Shown here piece after piece: positions 52,401 to 61,138 of a stretch of DNA of 64,000 nt. This DNA is from Larkinella knui. GTDB taxonomy: Bacteria; Bacteroidota; Bacteroidia; Cytophagales; Spirosomataceae. Each line of letters opens with the position of its first letter. Within the stretch, counting starts at the first letter, position 1. A program made the position numbers and the translations under genes. Location: the NCBI RefSeq assembly GCF_003858645.1, contig NZ_RQJP01000007.1, positions 248,001 through 312,000 of the forward strand, read 5' to 3'. The notes beneath the pieces were generated by a model. That model saw only the letters and a program-made list of their open reading frames with translations. It did not search any database and was not told the DNA's origin.

Positions 52401-53686
52401 TTGCCGGAAAAGCCGCCGAACTGGAGCTTGATCTGGTGTATGAAATCGAGCATCAGGTGCCAACTCAGGTCATTGGCGACAGCCTCCGCCTGCGCCAGAT
52501 TCTGATCAACCTTGTTGGTAATGCCATCAAATTTACCGAACGGGGCGAAGTTTTTGTCAGCATTGGAATGCAACGGCGCATCGATGATCAGGAACTGGAA
52601 CTGATTTTTCGGGTTCGGGATACCGGTATTGGAATTCCCGAAGACAAACTTCAGCGGCTTTTCAAAGCCTTCTCGCAGGTCGATTCGTCCATGACCCGGC
52701 GGTATGGCGGTACGGGCCTGGGGCTGGCCATCAGCGAGCGGTTGGTCAAACTGATGGGGGGAGCCATTTGGGTCGATAGCCGGGTCGGATTGGGAACGAC
52801 GTTTGCGTTTACCATACAATGCCAGATCAGTCAGCAGGTTCAGCGGCAATATATTTTCTTCAATACCGGCGAGAACGACGGCAAGCGGGTGTTGCTTGTC
52901 GATGACAACCCTACCAATCTGACTATTCTGAAAGCGCACCTCGAACAGTGGAAGCTCGTGGTGGTGGCGGCTTCTTCGGGCAAGCAGGCGCTGGCGATCA
53001 TGACGCAGGAGCCTGCCTTTCAACTGGTTATCACCGATATGCAGATGCCGGAAATGAACGGCGTCCAACTGGCGCGGGCCATCCGCGGGCGGAATCTGCA
53101 CCTGCCGATTATTTTGCTGAGCTCCATCGGTGAAGAAAGCCGCAAGTCGTATCCGGAGCTTTTCTCGTCGGTGTTGACCAAACCCGTCAAGCAGCAGCAG
53201 CTTTTCGATGTCGTGCAAAAACAGCTGAAGCAGTCGCCGGAGCCGCCGGTGGTTTCGGCCAAAGCCGCACACCGGGTGTTGTCAGACCATTTTTCCGTAG
53301 AATATCCGTTGCAGATTTTAGTGGCGGAAGATTACCCGGCCAATCAGAAACTGGCACTCAATATTCTGGGCAAACTGGGGTATCAGGCCCATTTGGCCCA
53401 AAACGGCAGCGAAGTGGTGGATCTGGTGCAGCGCCGGTTTTACGAAGTCATACTGATGGATGTGCAAATGCCCGAAATGAACGGGCTGGAAGCCACGATC
53501 TGGATTCGCCAGCAGCCCGGCCCCCAGCCGACCATCATTGCCATGACCGCCAACGCGATGGCCGACGACCGGGAAGAATGCCTGCGCGCCGGAATGGATG
53601 ATTACATTGCCAAACCGATCGTGATCGAAGAGTTGAAGAATGCGCTGCAGCAGGCTTCAATTTTACGGCAGACGCAATTACCCTGA
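49466..53686 (+). CDS. Hybrid two-component sensor with periplasmic propeller, kinase and two receivers
   Basis: A 1406-residue protein with a signal peptide. Residues about 30-680 hold many Reg_prop blades with the motif LWVGT..GGLNRF. A Y_Y_Y domain follows (about 740-805) and a transmembrane helix at about 812-832. HisKA His902 is in [16 protein letters not shown], then HATPase with [15 protein letters not shown] and GTGLGLAIS. Two receivers follow, with Asp1191 ([12 protein letters not shown]) and Asp1332 ([11 protein letters not shown]). Classical HTCS proteins end in an AraC DNA-binding domain; this one does not, so it must signal through another protein. A propeller of this kind often reads glycan fragments. 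Confidence 0.94.
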   Translation: MKSICAVLLLFLSLVQPFNAQSTPIRFKHITTNEGLSQNNVTCILQDKRGFMWFGTQDGLNRFDGYTFTVYRNDPKNPASLSHNVVRALYEDRKGRLWVGTQDGGLSLFNPEADNFVNFQRTPDNLNSLSHNQVMAITEDRQGMLWVGTYGGGLNRFDPTINAFTHFTHNPALPQSLSNDFIYAVLADTKGRIWAATGGGGLDQFDVASQTFRHFANNPADKTSLSNNNLTALREDSQKRIWIGTEGGGLNLLNADQKTFTRFQNRASDANSISHDDVISLEEDNVGNLWVGTRNGGISVISKDLTKISRFLYSETDAEGLNNGSIYAICRDRKGDMWVGTYSGGINFYDREPRKFELYQNERYDPNSLSNNNVLSVLEDAEGDLWMGTDGGGLNRLQRSTNRFSRFKHNDANPGSIGSDFVMCVYEDRDHAIWAGNYKGGLNLWRKQTGNFINFPRSDGPDGISHESICAITEDQEGNLWLGTLGAGVSRYNKKTGVFTHFRPNPLMAGTISHAVIRSLYCDRSGTLWVGTEEGGLNRFNKEDGTFTVYRYNRMTPGSLSNNLVNSIYGDSNGTLWVGTDSGLNKFNAKTQVFTTFRQQEGLPNDVIQGIIEDSHKNLWISTNKGLCRFNLRSRTFRNYGVNDGLQGNSFNRRAVFKGKRGEIFFGGTNGLNAFYPDSLRNNLSIPPVFITDFQLFNQPVAIGKPDSPLLKSIVETTEITLAYWQSMFSLTFAALNYSLPEKNQYAYKLEGFDKNWNYVGNNRVATYTNLDPGEYIFRVKASNNDGVWNEQGTSLRIIITPPYWQTWWFRIGLVLLVLLAAYAFYRYRVKAIEAQKNDLEKVVGERTAEVLYQSEELQSQSEHLQALVEEIHEQRVQEKLAREEAEKANQAKSVFLATMSHEIRTPMNGVLGMTYLLQETELSEEQHEYVDTIHQCGTNLLGVINDILDFSKIESGSLELELQDVDLRHCVEDVLDLFAGKAAELELDLVYEIEHQVPTQVIGDSLRLRQILINLVGNAIKFTERGEVFVSIGMQRRIDDQELELIFRVRDTGIGIPEDKLQRLFKAFSQVDSSMTRRYGGTGLGLAISERLVKLMGGAIWVDSRVGLGTTFAFTIQCQISQQVQRQYIFFNTGENDGKRVLLVDDNPTNLTILKAHLEQWKLVVVAASSGKQALAIMTQEPAFQLVITDMQMPEMNGVQLARAIRGRNLHLPIILLSSIGEESRKSYPELFSSVLTKPVKQQQLFDVVQKQLKQSPEPPVVSAKAAHRVLSDHFSVEYPLQILVAEDYPANQKLALNILGKLGYQAHLAQNGSEVVDLVQRRFYEVILMDVQMPEMNGLEATIWIRQQPGPQPTIIAMTANAMADDREECLRAGMDDYIAKPIVIEELKNALQQASILRQTQLP

Positions 53687-53692
53687 CCGACA

Positions 53693-54952
53693 CTACGTTT
53701 TCCGTTTCTTCTTTTTAGCCGAAGGGAACAGTACGTTGTTGAGAATCAGGCGATAGCCGGGCGAGTTGGGATGCAAGTTCAGGTCGGTTGCCATTTTCCA
53801 GCCCCCGCCCCGCGTCGATTCGGGGTCGTGGCCCCCGTAAAACGTCCATTGCCCGATGCCGCACTCGCCGTAGATATACCGGTCGGACGAAGGGCTGGTT
53901 CCCATCACCAGCACATTTGGTTTCACGGTGCTTTTGCGGAACGCCGTGGTCTGGCCGTGGAATTCCTTGATGTTCGATTCGTGGTTTTGAACGAGCATGG
54001 CGGGAATCATGTCCCATTTGGCCGAGAAATTAAACAGGCTGAAATACCCCGAGGGCTGATCCCAGCCGCCACCGAAACGGCCCGCTGAGCTGTTGATGTC
54101 GGAAAAAGCCATGCCGCCGTAGCCGTTGTCGAGTTCCAGGGTGAAGTTCTGAAATGCCACGGTTTTGCTGAAATCCAACTTTGACTGCGCATTGGGATCG
54201 ACGCCGTCGCCGTCGTAGGTGCTGCCCACAATATCGACGCCCTCGGCTGCCAGTGCAATATCAAAGGTTTCGGCCCCGGAACACATGGCGAACAGATACC
54301 CTCCGCCGGCGCAGAAATCACGGATTTTCTTGGCAACGGCCAGCTTCATCTGGGAAACTTTCGGGTAATTGAATTTTTTGGCAATATCTTCCTGCGCCTT
54401 TATATCTTCCGTCGACATCCGGCGCGTATTGCGACCATATTGGCCGGTAAAGTCTTCGTGGTGCAGGTGAATCCAGTCGTATTTTACGAGATCACCCTTC
54501 AAAATTTCTTCGTCATACACCACTTCAAACGGTATTTCGGCGTATTTGAGAACGAGCAAAACCGCATCCGTATTTTCGAATTCCGACGGGCTGACCTTGA
54601 TCGGCGAATACACCACAATTTTGGCCGCTGTCACGAGCTTAACCGAAGCCATGTTCAGATCGGGATTAGCAATCTGCTGTTGAATTCCGTTGGCGTCGGC
54701 ATCCGATATGATCTCGAAGGAAATGCCCCGAACCCGGCATTCCGTCTCAACGGTCGGGCTGTGTTTAATCATGAAACTGCCGCCCCGGTAGTTCAGCAAC
54801 CAGTCCACTTCCAGTCCGGCTTTCAAAACGAAATAGGCAATACCGTATGATTTCAGGTGATTTTTCTGGCGGTCGTCCATCGGAATCAGGATGGAATTGG
54901 CGCGGCTGGCGATCGAAAAAATAACCAGCAGGAGCGTGAGATATCGTTTCAT
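53693..54952 (-). CDS. Secreted protein of the Bacteroidota family often labelled asparagine synthetase B
   Basis: A 419-residue protein with a signal peptide (LTLLLVIFSIASRANS). It opens with SILIPMDDRQKNHLKSYGIAYFVLKAGLEVDWLLNYRGGSF, characteristic of a conserved Bacteroidota family; database entries often call it asparagine synthetase B, but neither the N-terminal Cys glutaminase nor the ATP-binding loop of that enzyme is visible. The central GGGYLFAMCSGAETFDIALAAEG resembles a class I glutamine amidotransferase-like elbow. FYGGHDPE and NLHPNSPGYRLILNNVLFP close the protein. Function unknown. It converges on the hybrid kinase gene with a 6-base gap. Confidence 0.8.
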   Translation of the reverse strand: MKRYLTLLLVIFSIASRANSILIPMDDRQKNHLKSYGIAYFVLKAGLEVDWLLNYRGGSFMIKHSPTVETECRVRGISFEIISDADANGIQQQIANPDLNMASVKLVTAAKIVVYSPIKVSPSEFENTDAVLLVLKYAEIPFEVVYDEEILKGDLVKYDWIHLHHEDFTGQYGRNTRRMSTEDIKAQEDIAKKFNYPKVSQMKLAVAKKIRDFCAGGGYLFAMCSGAETFDIALAAEGVDIVGSTYDGDGVDPNAQSKLDFSKTVAFQNFTLELDNGYGGMAFSDINSSAGRFGGGWDQPSGYFSLFNFSAKWDMIPAMLVQNHESNIKEFHGQTTAFRKSTVKPNVLVMGTSPSSDRYIYGECGIGQWTFYGGHDPESTRGGGWKMATDLNLHPNSPGYRLILNNVLFPSAKKKKRKT

Positions 54953-55104
54953 AACGGAATGCTATTCTATGAAAATAGTAAACACAAAAAACCTCCTGTA
55001 TTTCAGTTACCTAAGTTACTTTAAGTTTATTCAAAAACGGTGGCATCCCTGAAATTTTATGGAGGAAATCTATTGAATGAAACCCTCCGCATCCGGCACG
55101 CCTT

Positions 55105-55385
55105 GGGCCCGGAATGGCACATAGTGGCCAAACCCTGCCTGGTATTCATTACCGATGGGACAATTGCCAGCTCCTGCTGGAACACGGTGCCGACCCCGGT
55201 TATCGTACACCAGCCGGAGAAGACCTGAAAACCGGTATGGATCAACTCGAGCAATCGTATGCGGACATGAGGAAAACACCGGCCGACTATGCGGTTTTTA
55301 AAAAACGATTGCGCGCAAAGTCCGGTAAAAAGCCATGATGGGCCGGACGTTGTTGGCCCTGAATGGTACTTATTAAGCCAACCCA
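55105..55385 (+). repeat. Direct repeats of a coding relic around the ankyrin remnant
   Basis: Both 55108 onward and 55353 onward can be read as similar peptides, GPEWHIVAKPCLVFITDG and GPEWYLLSQPNSVLIFDG. The first lies before, the second after the ankyrin remnant, as in tandem copies that have decayed. Confidence 0.55.
55114..55341 (+). pseudogene. Decayed 3' copy of the ankyrin-repeat gene
   Basis: The frame encodes WDNCQLLLEHGADPGYRT and then TPADYAVFKKRL, closely matching the end of the intact gene at 55440 (WDICQLLLERGADPNYRT, LPADYQAFKKFL). Only the last ankyrin repeat and tail remain; the membrane part and earlier repeats are absent upstream. It is a partial duplicate left by rearrangement or deletion. 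Confidence 0.8.
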
Positions 55386-55439
55386 ACTCAGTGTTGATTT
55401 TCGATGGCTTTCGGCGGTGGTTCTGCGCACCTTTGGCCT

Positions 55440-56441
55440 ATGAAAATCATTACCATCACCAACTGGATTTTTATCGGCCTGTACGGCCTGTTGGTCCTCT
55501 ACACCCTGCTTGGTGTAAACCGTCCCGGCAACGATGCGGCCGGTCGGGGCATGGAATCGGGCCTGGCGGTTTTTGCCACGCTCGTGCTGGCCGGACTCAT
55601 TGTGCTCACCATTTTACCCTACCGGTTCTCGAAAATTACCGCTCTGATCGTGCTGGCGTTACCCGCCATTTTTGGCCTGTTCAATGCAATTAGTAATTAC
55701 GCTGAATTACAAAAACAGAATCGGGCTGAGGCCGAGCGGGAAAATGGCTCTTTTTATTTTCCGGACGTTGAACGGCAGCAAATTGCGGCCGCCATTGCCG
55801 CCGGTGATGTGGAACAACTCAAAACACGCTTGCAAAAACCGCTGCGGCAGATTGATCAGTGCGGCTATGAATCCATGACCCTGCTCGATTTTGCGGCCAT
55901 TACCACGGCGAAGAGTGAAAACCCCCAACGAATTATGCTCTGTATGGAACTCCTGATGGAACATGGCGCTACCATGCAAGGCCCGGACTCCATGCACGCA
56001 CCCACGCCGTTTCAAATTTGTGAAATAGGCTCTGCGGCCCTGTTGGAGTGGTTTTTAACCAAAGGCGCCGACCCCAATGCGAGGCCCCACGATGGCAGCC
56101 CACTTATTTTTAAGGTGATGGATCTGGATGTTGAGCGGCTGGAAAAAGTAACGGTTTTGCTCGATCACGGTGCCGACCCGAACGCGCCCGCCGGTAGCCA
56201 TGAATACACGATCAAACCGCTTACGTCGCCCCTAATGTATGCCGCACAACGCCAGTCGTGGGACATTTGCCAGCTTCTGCTGGAACGCGGTGCCGACCCG
56301 AATTACCGTACCCCACAAGGCGATAATCTGAAAACCGTTCTAAACAACTTTGAGGAACCGTATGCGGATAAAGAAAGTCTGCCGGCAGATTATCAGGCTT
56401 TTAAAAAATTTCTGAACACTAAACTCACCAAAAAGTCATGA
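55440..56441 (+). CDS. Membrane-anchored ankyrin-repeat protein
   Basis: A 333-residue protein from ATG 55440. Three hydrophobic helices occupy residues about 5-22, 42-60 and 67-85. The soluble part carries ankyrin-like repeats: LLEWFLTKGADPNARPHDGSPL, VTVLLDHGADPNAPAG and ICQLLLERGADPNYRTP. Ankyrin repeats bind proteins; the partner is unknown. It overlaps the next gene by four bases and has a truncated copy just upstream. Confidence 0.85.
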   Translation: MKIITITNWIFIGLYGLLVLYTLLGVNRPGNDAAGRGMESGLAVFATLVLAGLIVLTILPYRFSKITALIVLALPAIFGLFNAISNYAELQKQNRAEAERENGSFYFPDVERQQIAAAIAAGDVEQLKTRLQKPLRQIDQCGYESMTLLDFAAITTAKSENPQRIMLCMELLMEHGATMQGPDSMHAPTPFQICEIGSAALLEWFLTKGADPNARPHDGSPLIFKVMDLDVERLEKVTVLLDHGADPNAPAGSHEYTIKPLTSPLMYAAQRQSWDICQLLLERGADPNYRTPQGDNLKTVLNNFEEPYADKESLPADYQAFKKFLNTKLTKKS

Positions 56442-57019
56442 TGAAAGGAGTCGTTCTGGGCATCCTTGTAGCACTGGCATTTGCCGGTTACCGGGTAGAA
56501 ACCATCAATCAAGAAGCTGATACTAAACTTATTGCCGTTTCCGGCCTTGGCAAAGATTCCGTCCCGGCTGCGCGGGCGGTAGTAAATCTGCTCACCTGGT
56601 ATAAAAACCACATCGACTCGGCCAGCCGCATTATTCTGGTGAATCAAAAACCGGGTAAGCCCTATTCGGTGAACTTTAAAAACGGCGAGAAATACCTGGC
56701 TTACCTCCGGAGCAGTCACCTGCTGACGGACACCTACCTGAATGAATGGCGAATTTATTTTCGGGAACGGCAGCAGGGATTTCAGTTAACGCACCAAAAC
56801 GAAGGCCCGCCCACGGGGTTTGAATACGATCTGGTACTGCTCAGTCAGGATGTGGATGTGCAATTGGACTCCTTGAAAAAACTGAAAATCACTAAAGTGA
56901 CGGTGCAGAAAGACCGCGCCAGCGTGGAGTTCGACCTGCTGGCTTCGTATGAATGCAGGCTAATACGCAAAAACGGCGTCTGGCTGATCAACGAGATTTT
57001 GAATTTGAGTGCGGAGTAA
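56438..57019 (+). CDS. Exported protein, DUF3828/NTF2-like
   Basis: A 193-residue protein with a short hydrophobic N-terminus (VVLGILVALAFAG). AARAVVNLLTWYKNHIDS, the central GFEYDLVLLSQDVD and the end YECRLIRKNGVWLINEI resemble DUF3828/NTF2-like proteins, though the match is from memory. It starts within the ankyrin stop codon, so the two are coupled. Confidence 0.75.
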   Translation: MMKGVVLGILVALAFAGYRVETINQEADTKLIAVSGLGKDSVPAARAVVNLLTWYKNHIDSASRIILVNQKPGKPYSVNFKNGEKYLAYLRSSHLLTDTYLNEWRIYFRERQQGFQLTHQNEGPPTGFEYDLVLLSQDVDVQLDSLKKLKITKVTVQKDRASVEFDLLASYECRLIRKNGVWLINEILNLSAE

Positions 57020-57094
57020 AGGAAAACGGAAGTTGTGTATTTAGCCTTCAATCCTTTTCACCCAATTTTACAAGGGTTTTGGCAGTATCTCACT

Positions 57095-57259
57095 TACCCC
57101 GGCGGGGTGTTCTGTTAATAGCCAGGCTGGGCTAAATTGCTAACCTCAAGCCCCGGTAGGGGCGTTCTGACTCTTGGCCTTATTAGGACGCCCCTGCCGG
57201 GGCTTGGGATGCGGGGCATACGGGGTTTTCCTATTGACAGCAAACCCCTCCGGGGTAAT
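57095..57259. repeat. Nested palindrome with GC-rich inner arms
   Basis: Outer arms near 57095-57121 and 57231-57259 share TTACCCCGG and CTGT.AATAG; inner arms 57147-57168 and 57185-57206 pair at 20 of 22 positions. The inner right arm is nearly identical to 3893-3913. Confidence 0.85.
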
Positions 57260-57334
57260 TTTCCGACGTGGTTAATCTGGATCAAAAGGTCGTCTTTAGA
57301 CCTGAGCGACGTTTTGAAATGATTGGGAGGAAAA

Positions 57335-57368
57335 CAAAAAAGCGGACCGTCGATGTCCGCTTTTTTTA
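57335..57368. terminator. Bidirectional intrinsic terminator
   Basis: AAAAAAGCGGAC and GTCCGCTTTTTTT with a seven-base loop, ending the DUF3828-like and PspC transcripts. Confidence 0.92.
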
Positions 57369-57384
57369 TGTTCAGAAGTACGGG

Positions 57385-57621
57385 TTAGCGGGATTGGTGC
57401 TCCGGATTTGGGCGTGCCTCGAAATAACGTTCGCCTTTTGGCATTACGATCCACAACACGATGTAGATCAAAACGATGGGTACGGGTTTCGGTATGAAGA
57501 AAATCAACACGAAGAGAATGCGTACTAAAACTTTATCAATTCCGAAATAATCGGCGAGTCCGGCGGCAACACCACCTAACATGGATTCGGAAGGAATGCG
57601 GTGCAACTGTTTCGTTGTCAT
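57385..57621 (-). CDS. PspC-domain membrane protein
   Basis: A 78-residue protein from ATG 57621. MLGGVAAGLADYFGIDKVLVRILFV is the standard PspC signature, followed by one hydrophobic helix (IVLIYIVLWIVMP). PspC domains sense envelope stress or regulate other factors. A consensus promoter lies 57-86 bases upstream. Confidence 0.9.
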   Translation of the reverse strand: MTTKQLHRIPSESMLGGVAAGLADYFGIDKVLVRILFVLIFFIPKPVPIVLIYIVLWIVMPKGERYFEARPNPEHQSR

Positions 57622-57677
57622 GGTCTTATTAGTTTGGTTGTTTACTTTTTCTGGTTCTTTTGTTGTTACTGTTGATC

Positions 57678-57707
57678 CAAAGGTACTATGCAATGCCAAG
57701 TAGCAAA
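57678..57707 (-). promoter_or_regulatory. Bacteroidota-type promoter for the PspC gene
   Basis: On the minus strand TTTG (57707-57704), an 18-base spacer and TACCTTTG (57685-57678) match the consensus. Transcription would start near 57671, about 50 bases before the ATG. Confidence 0.75.
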
Positions 57708-57762
57708 AGAACTTTCTTACCAACGGATTCGGGACTATATGGCAGGTGAAAAACCGGGATGT

Positions 57763-59916
57763 TCAGGTTAAAATCGCATCGGTGAGTTTACCAATGTCGT
57801 GGCTTACTTTTTGAATAAAATCCAGTTGTTCTTTCAGGGAGCGGTCTTCCGTTACGACGGGTTCCGGTTTTTCGGACGGGCTTGATTCGGGAGCAGAAGC
57901 CTCTAAAACGGGTTTGGCCGACTCCGTGTCAAGTTTTTTCAAGCTCTCGTTCAGAACCGTCAGCGACCGCTTCACGGGGCGCAGCAGGTCGGGCGGACAC
58001 ACAGCCGCCGGGCGTTCGGCCGTTAACCGGGCCGAGGCAATGGTGGCGATGTTGGAAGATAAAATGTGGTTCAGTACCACAAATTCATGGATTTCGCTCT
58101 TATGCCACTGCTTGCTTTGCGGCTCGGAAGTCATACGCTGGAAAGCTGCCGAGAGGTTGGCCGAGCTGACATAGACTTCCTTGCGCGCCAGTTTGTAGTC
58201 CGTCAGCGTAAGCGGTTTTCCTGAAAGACTATCGGCCAGTTTACGCAGGTAGTTGCGATTGGCATCCAGCACGTCGCGGAGAAGCCCTTTGAGTTGCTGG
58301 GATTCCCAGCGCGGAAAAAGATAGCTGGCGGCAAATGCAATGACGCACCCGATGAGCGTATCGAGCACACGTTCTTCGGCCACGTTAATACCGCCCAAGC
58401 CCAGAAACCGGAACAGAATGAGAATATAAGGCGTCATCAGAATGACCATCACGATGTAGTTGGTCCGCTGAAAGCTGTAGGCACCAATCATCAGAAAGAG
58501 CATAACCCAGAATAAACCGGTAGTATTCGGAATCAGCACCAGAATGCTCACGCCAATCAATCCGCCTACCACGGTGCCGATAATCCGCTCGTAGTTGCGT
58601 TGTTTGGTCAGACTGAAAGCCGGTTTCAGAATCAGCGAAGCGGTTAACAGAATCCAGTAGCCGTGGTGTCCATAAGCGATCAGTTTAGCCACCACAAATC
58701 CGACCAGGCAGGCCACCGTCACCCGGATCGAGTGCCGGAAGATGGAGGAACTGAGGGTCAGGCTGTTGATTACTAGTTTCGGGTCGATTTCCTGGTGAGA
58801 CACGAAGCGGGAATATTCCGTAGCTTCCTTATTTTTGGGTTTTTCGCTCAAAACCGTGGGCGAATAGGTATGAATATCATTCAGCCGCTGGTTCAGGTTG
58901 CGGAGGCTGATCAGTATTTTTTTCAGCACCAGGTTGCTGCCTTCTTTGTCCTGTTTACCAATTTCATCGATCTTCGTTTTCAGTCGTTCGAGGTGCCGAA
59001 TCAGGTCCGTTCGGCTTTTATAAGGCCGGTTCGACTGGATAGCCAGACCGATGTAATCCATTTCGATGGCCAATTGGCGAATCAGCCGGGAAATTTCGTC
59101 CAGAATGCCCGTGGTAGCAAACCGGTCCCGAATCAGCGCATAGTCGTAATACATCGCCACAATCTGTTCGTACAGATCCACCACGTCGCCGAACGTCAGG
59201 ACCAGCAGGCGCCCCGTCCAGGTGGTTTCTTTCACGATCACCCGGGTTTTGAACAGCAATTCCCGAACGGCATCCTGTTTTTCGCTAACCACGGCCTGCT
59301 GGGCCACCAGTTTCCGGTAATCGTCCTGTAAATCGGTCCGAATGCTGTAAAACTCGGCCTTGATCATCAGGAACTTTGCGATTTCGTGGATGCATTCACC
59401 CAGGGCCTGCTGGGCCGCCCGATAGGGTCGGAGCTGCGAAAACGTCAGGCTGATGGCCATATACCACAATCCGCCCGCGCAAACCAGGGCGCCATACCGC
59501 CAGACAGCCGCCGATTCCAGTTCCCGGTCCATCATCAGAATCATCGACAATAACCCCGCGGTTCCTACGGACGTGGTCCGGTTGCCGTAGATGGCGAACA
59601 TGGAAAAGAAAAAACTGAACAACGCAATTTCGACGCCCAGCAGCCAGACGTTCATGCGGATAAAACCGGTAATGAGCGATACCAGTACTACAACCAGGTT
59701 GCCGGCCAACATGCCGTTGCGCCGGTGTACGGCCGGACCCGGCGCATCGGTAATGCTGACCCACAAGGCTCCCAGCGAAATCGGCAAACCGGTTTCAAAC
59801 TGTCCAAAGTGATAAAATACGACGGAGGGAATCAGAATGGCCAGCGTGATTCGCAGTCCATCCGAAAAATGTTGACCAAATAGAAAATACCGGACTTCCC
59901 GGATCTGCCTTTTCAT
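57763..59916 (-). CDS. FUSC-family (YccS-like) membrane protein
   Basis: A 717-residue protein with two groups of transmembrane helices (about 20-160 and 390-530), each followed by a long helical cytoplasmic region. LAILIPSVVFYHFGQFETGLPISLGALWVSITD and the second SLILKPAFSLTKQRNYERIIGTVVGGLIG are typical of the FUSC/YccS family related to aromatic acid exporters (AaeB). Substrate unknown. Confidence 0.9.
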   Translation of the reverse strand: MKRQIREVRYFLFGQHFSDGLRITLAILIPSVVFYHFGQFETGLPISLGALWVSITDAPGPAVHRRNGMLAGNLVVVLVSLITGFIRMNVWLLGVEIALFSFFFSMFAIYGNRTTSVGTAGLLSMILMMDRELESAAVWRYGALVCAGGLWYMAISLTFSQLRPYRAAQQALGECIHEIAKFLMIKAEFYSIRTDLQDDYRKLVAQQAVVSEKQDAVRELLFKTRVIVKETTWTGRLLVLTFGDVVDLYEQIVAMYYDYALIRDRFATTGILDEISRLIRQLAIEMDYIGLAIQSNRPYKSRTDLIRHLERLKTKIDEIGKQDKEGSNLVLKKILISLRNLNQRLNDIHTYSPTVLSEKPKNKEATEYSRFVSHQEIDPKLVINSLTLSSSIFRHSIRVTVACLVGFVVAKLIAYGHHGYWILLTASLILKPAFSLTKQRNYERIIGTVVGGLIGVSILVLIPNTTGLFWVMLFLMIGAYSFQRTNYIVMVILMTPYILILFRFLGLGGINVAEERVLDTLIGCVIAFAASYLFPRWESQQLKGLLRDVLDANRNYLRKLADSLSGKPLTLTDYKLARKEVYVSSANLSAAFQRMTSEPQSKQWHKSEIHEFVVLNHILSSNIATIASARLTAERPAAVCPPDLLRPVKRSLTVLNESLKKLDTESAKPVLEASAPESSPSEKPEPVVTEDRSLKEQLDFIQKVSHDIGKLTDAILT

Positions 59917-59979
59917 GGTGGCAAGGTAGGGCGTATTGCCCGTGTAACCAACTCCAAAAGGGGATAATCCGGCTTGATC

Positions 59980-60204
59980 TTACCGAACTGCGATGGGATA
60001 GCCGGCTTTTTCTAACTGCCTGGCCCATTGGGGAGGCACAACGCAGAACCGTCTTTTGTCCAGACGGAGAATGCTGTGAAGTTCGCCGGTGCGTTTATCA
60101 ATACACTGCCGACGGTAAAGCGCATCGGAAAGGCAATCGAACTGGGGAAACGTTTTCAGAAAATCTGACGATTCAGCTTGGTGTTGAGTTAACGGTAATG
60201 ACAT
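59980..60204 (-). CDS. Small protein of unknown function
   Basis: A 73-residue frame from ATG 60204, with a possible longer form from TTG 60303. Sequence such as FLKTFPQFDCLSDALYRRQCIDKRTGELHSILRLDKRRFCVVPPQWARQLEKAGYPI looks protein-like, with a regular mixture of charged and hydrophobic residues. No family recognised. A TTG-N20-TAGTTTTG pair on the minus strand (60378-60348) could be its promoter. Confidence 0.5.
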   Translation of the reverse strand: MSLPLTQHQAESSDFLKTFPQFDCLSDALYRRQCIDKRTGELHSILRLDKRRFCVVPPQWARQLEKAGYPIAVR

Positions 60205-60604
60205 ACACGCGCAGAACTTAAAAGGGTCGTTTAGTATACATGGATGAAAAGACTCTTCAAAAAGTGTTACGGTGGGGTACAGAGCGGTTGAAAAACCGGC
60301 CAAAACGGCGTAATCAAGTAGTAAAACCAGTTAATTGATCACGTTTACAAAACTACGTCAGTTGTCAAATAAATGCAACTAAGAAGAGATAAAAATATTT
60401 TTCCAATAATATGATTTTACTTATAAATAATACCGGTCGCTTACTTTTACTTATAAAAATAGATAGGTGAAGCCGAGTGGACAGGAGCTATTCGGGAAAC
60501 TTCGCAAACAAAAATTTACTATTTTCAGCCTTGTTTGTCAGACAGGGGAAGGGACGGCATTAGGTAGGTCGCTATCCCATCTCTGACATAGCGACCTTTT
60601 TAAA
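60205..60604. other. 400-base gap, AT-rich, with a possible small RNA
   Basis: Positions about 60370-60475 are strongly AT-rich with two TTTACTTATAAA repeats (near 60417 and 60444). A + strand terminator follows at 60565-60599. No ORF. Confidence 0.5.
60565..60599 (+). terminator. Intrinsic terminator (+ strand)
   Basis: AGGTCGCTAT and ATAGCGACCT, loop of about 12 bases, followed by TTTTT on the + strand. No + strand gene lies upstream for over 3 kb. It also lies just after the stop of the minus-strand membrane protein gene. Confidence 0.8.
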
Positions 60605-61006
60605 TCACGAAACCAGAACTTCATTTTTCTTTTGAGCCCCATCCCGCATGCCCACTACCTGCGCAATGGTTAAGGCTGCGACCACCGCCATGTCGATCAG
60701 CAGGACTTCCATGGCCACGGCCGACACGTTTCCAAGAAGCAGCGTTTCCAGAAAGTAACCGAAAAGCAGGATGTTCAGGCCAACGATCACCCGAATCAGG
60801 TGTCTGGACATGGCCGGTCGCAGGGCGGCATAGGTTGCCAGTCCGGCCAGCATCAGCAACTCGAGTCCAAACAGAACAGGCTGACCGCTGGCCAACTCGT
60901 TGATGAAAGCCAGTTTTCCGCGTAAAAAAAGAAAGGCAGCCGCGCCGATCTCCGCAAAAACCACATTCGCCCAAAGGGCTTTCTGAACTAATTTTGACTT
61001 TTCCAT
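60605..61006 (-). CDS. Small four-helix membrane protein
   Basis: A 133-residue protein from ATG 61006 (MEKSKLVQKAL). Four hydrophobic helices are seen (about 8-27, 40-58, 66-87, 92-115). No family recognised. TACTTTTG on the minus strand at 61039-61032 fits a -7 element. It is divergent from the AraC-type gene with a 132-base gap and may be its target. Confidence 0.75.
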   Translation of the reverse strand: MEKSKLVQKALWANVVFAEIGAAAFLFLRGKLAFINELASGQPVLFGLELLMLAGLATYAALRPAMSRHLIRVIVGLNILLFGYFLETLLLGNVSAVAMEVLLIDMAVVAALTIAQVVGMRDGAQKKNEVLVS

Positions 61007-61031
61007 GCTTGTGTTTGGTTTGGTTCTGAGA

Positions 61032-61039
61032 CAAAAGTA
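61032..61039 (-). promoter_or_regulatory. Possible -7 element (TACTTTTG)
   Basis: A consensus site 26 bases before the start of the small membrane protein gene. No matching -33 box. Confidence 0.4.
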
Positions 61040-61138
61040 GAGCCGAAACCGCGGGTGGTGCTTACCCGAATCCGCCAATCGATTACCATTTAACGACACC
61101 TGCATCCGGACTTTCAGGATAACCAGTACCTTTAAATC

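Larger units (their letters stand above)
57020..57384. other. 365-base gap with nested palindrome and terminator
   Basis: Between the converging DUF3828-like and PspC genes. It holds a nested palindrome (57095-57259) and a strong bidirectional terminator (57335-57368). No gene is seen. Confidence 0.8.

Noticed and set aside
57268-57528. 86-codon + strand frame across the PspC gene
   Set aside because: It crosses a strong terminator and lies opposite a clear PspC domain.
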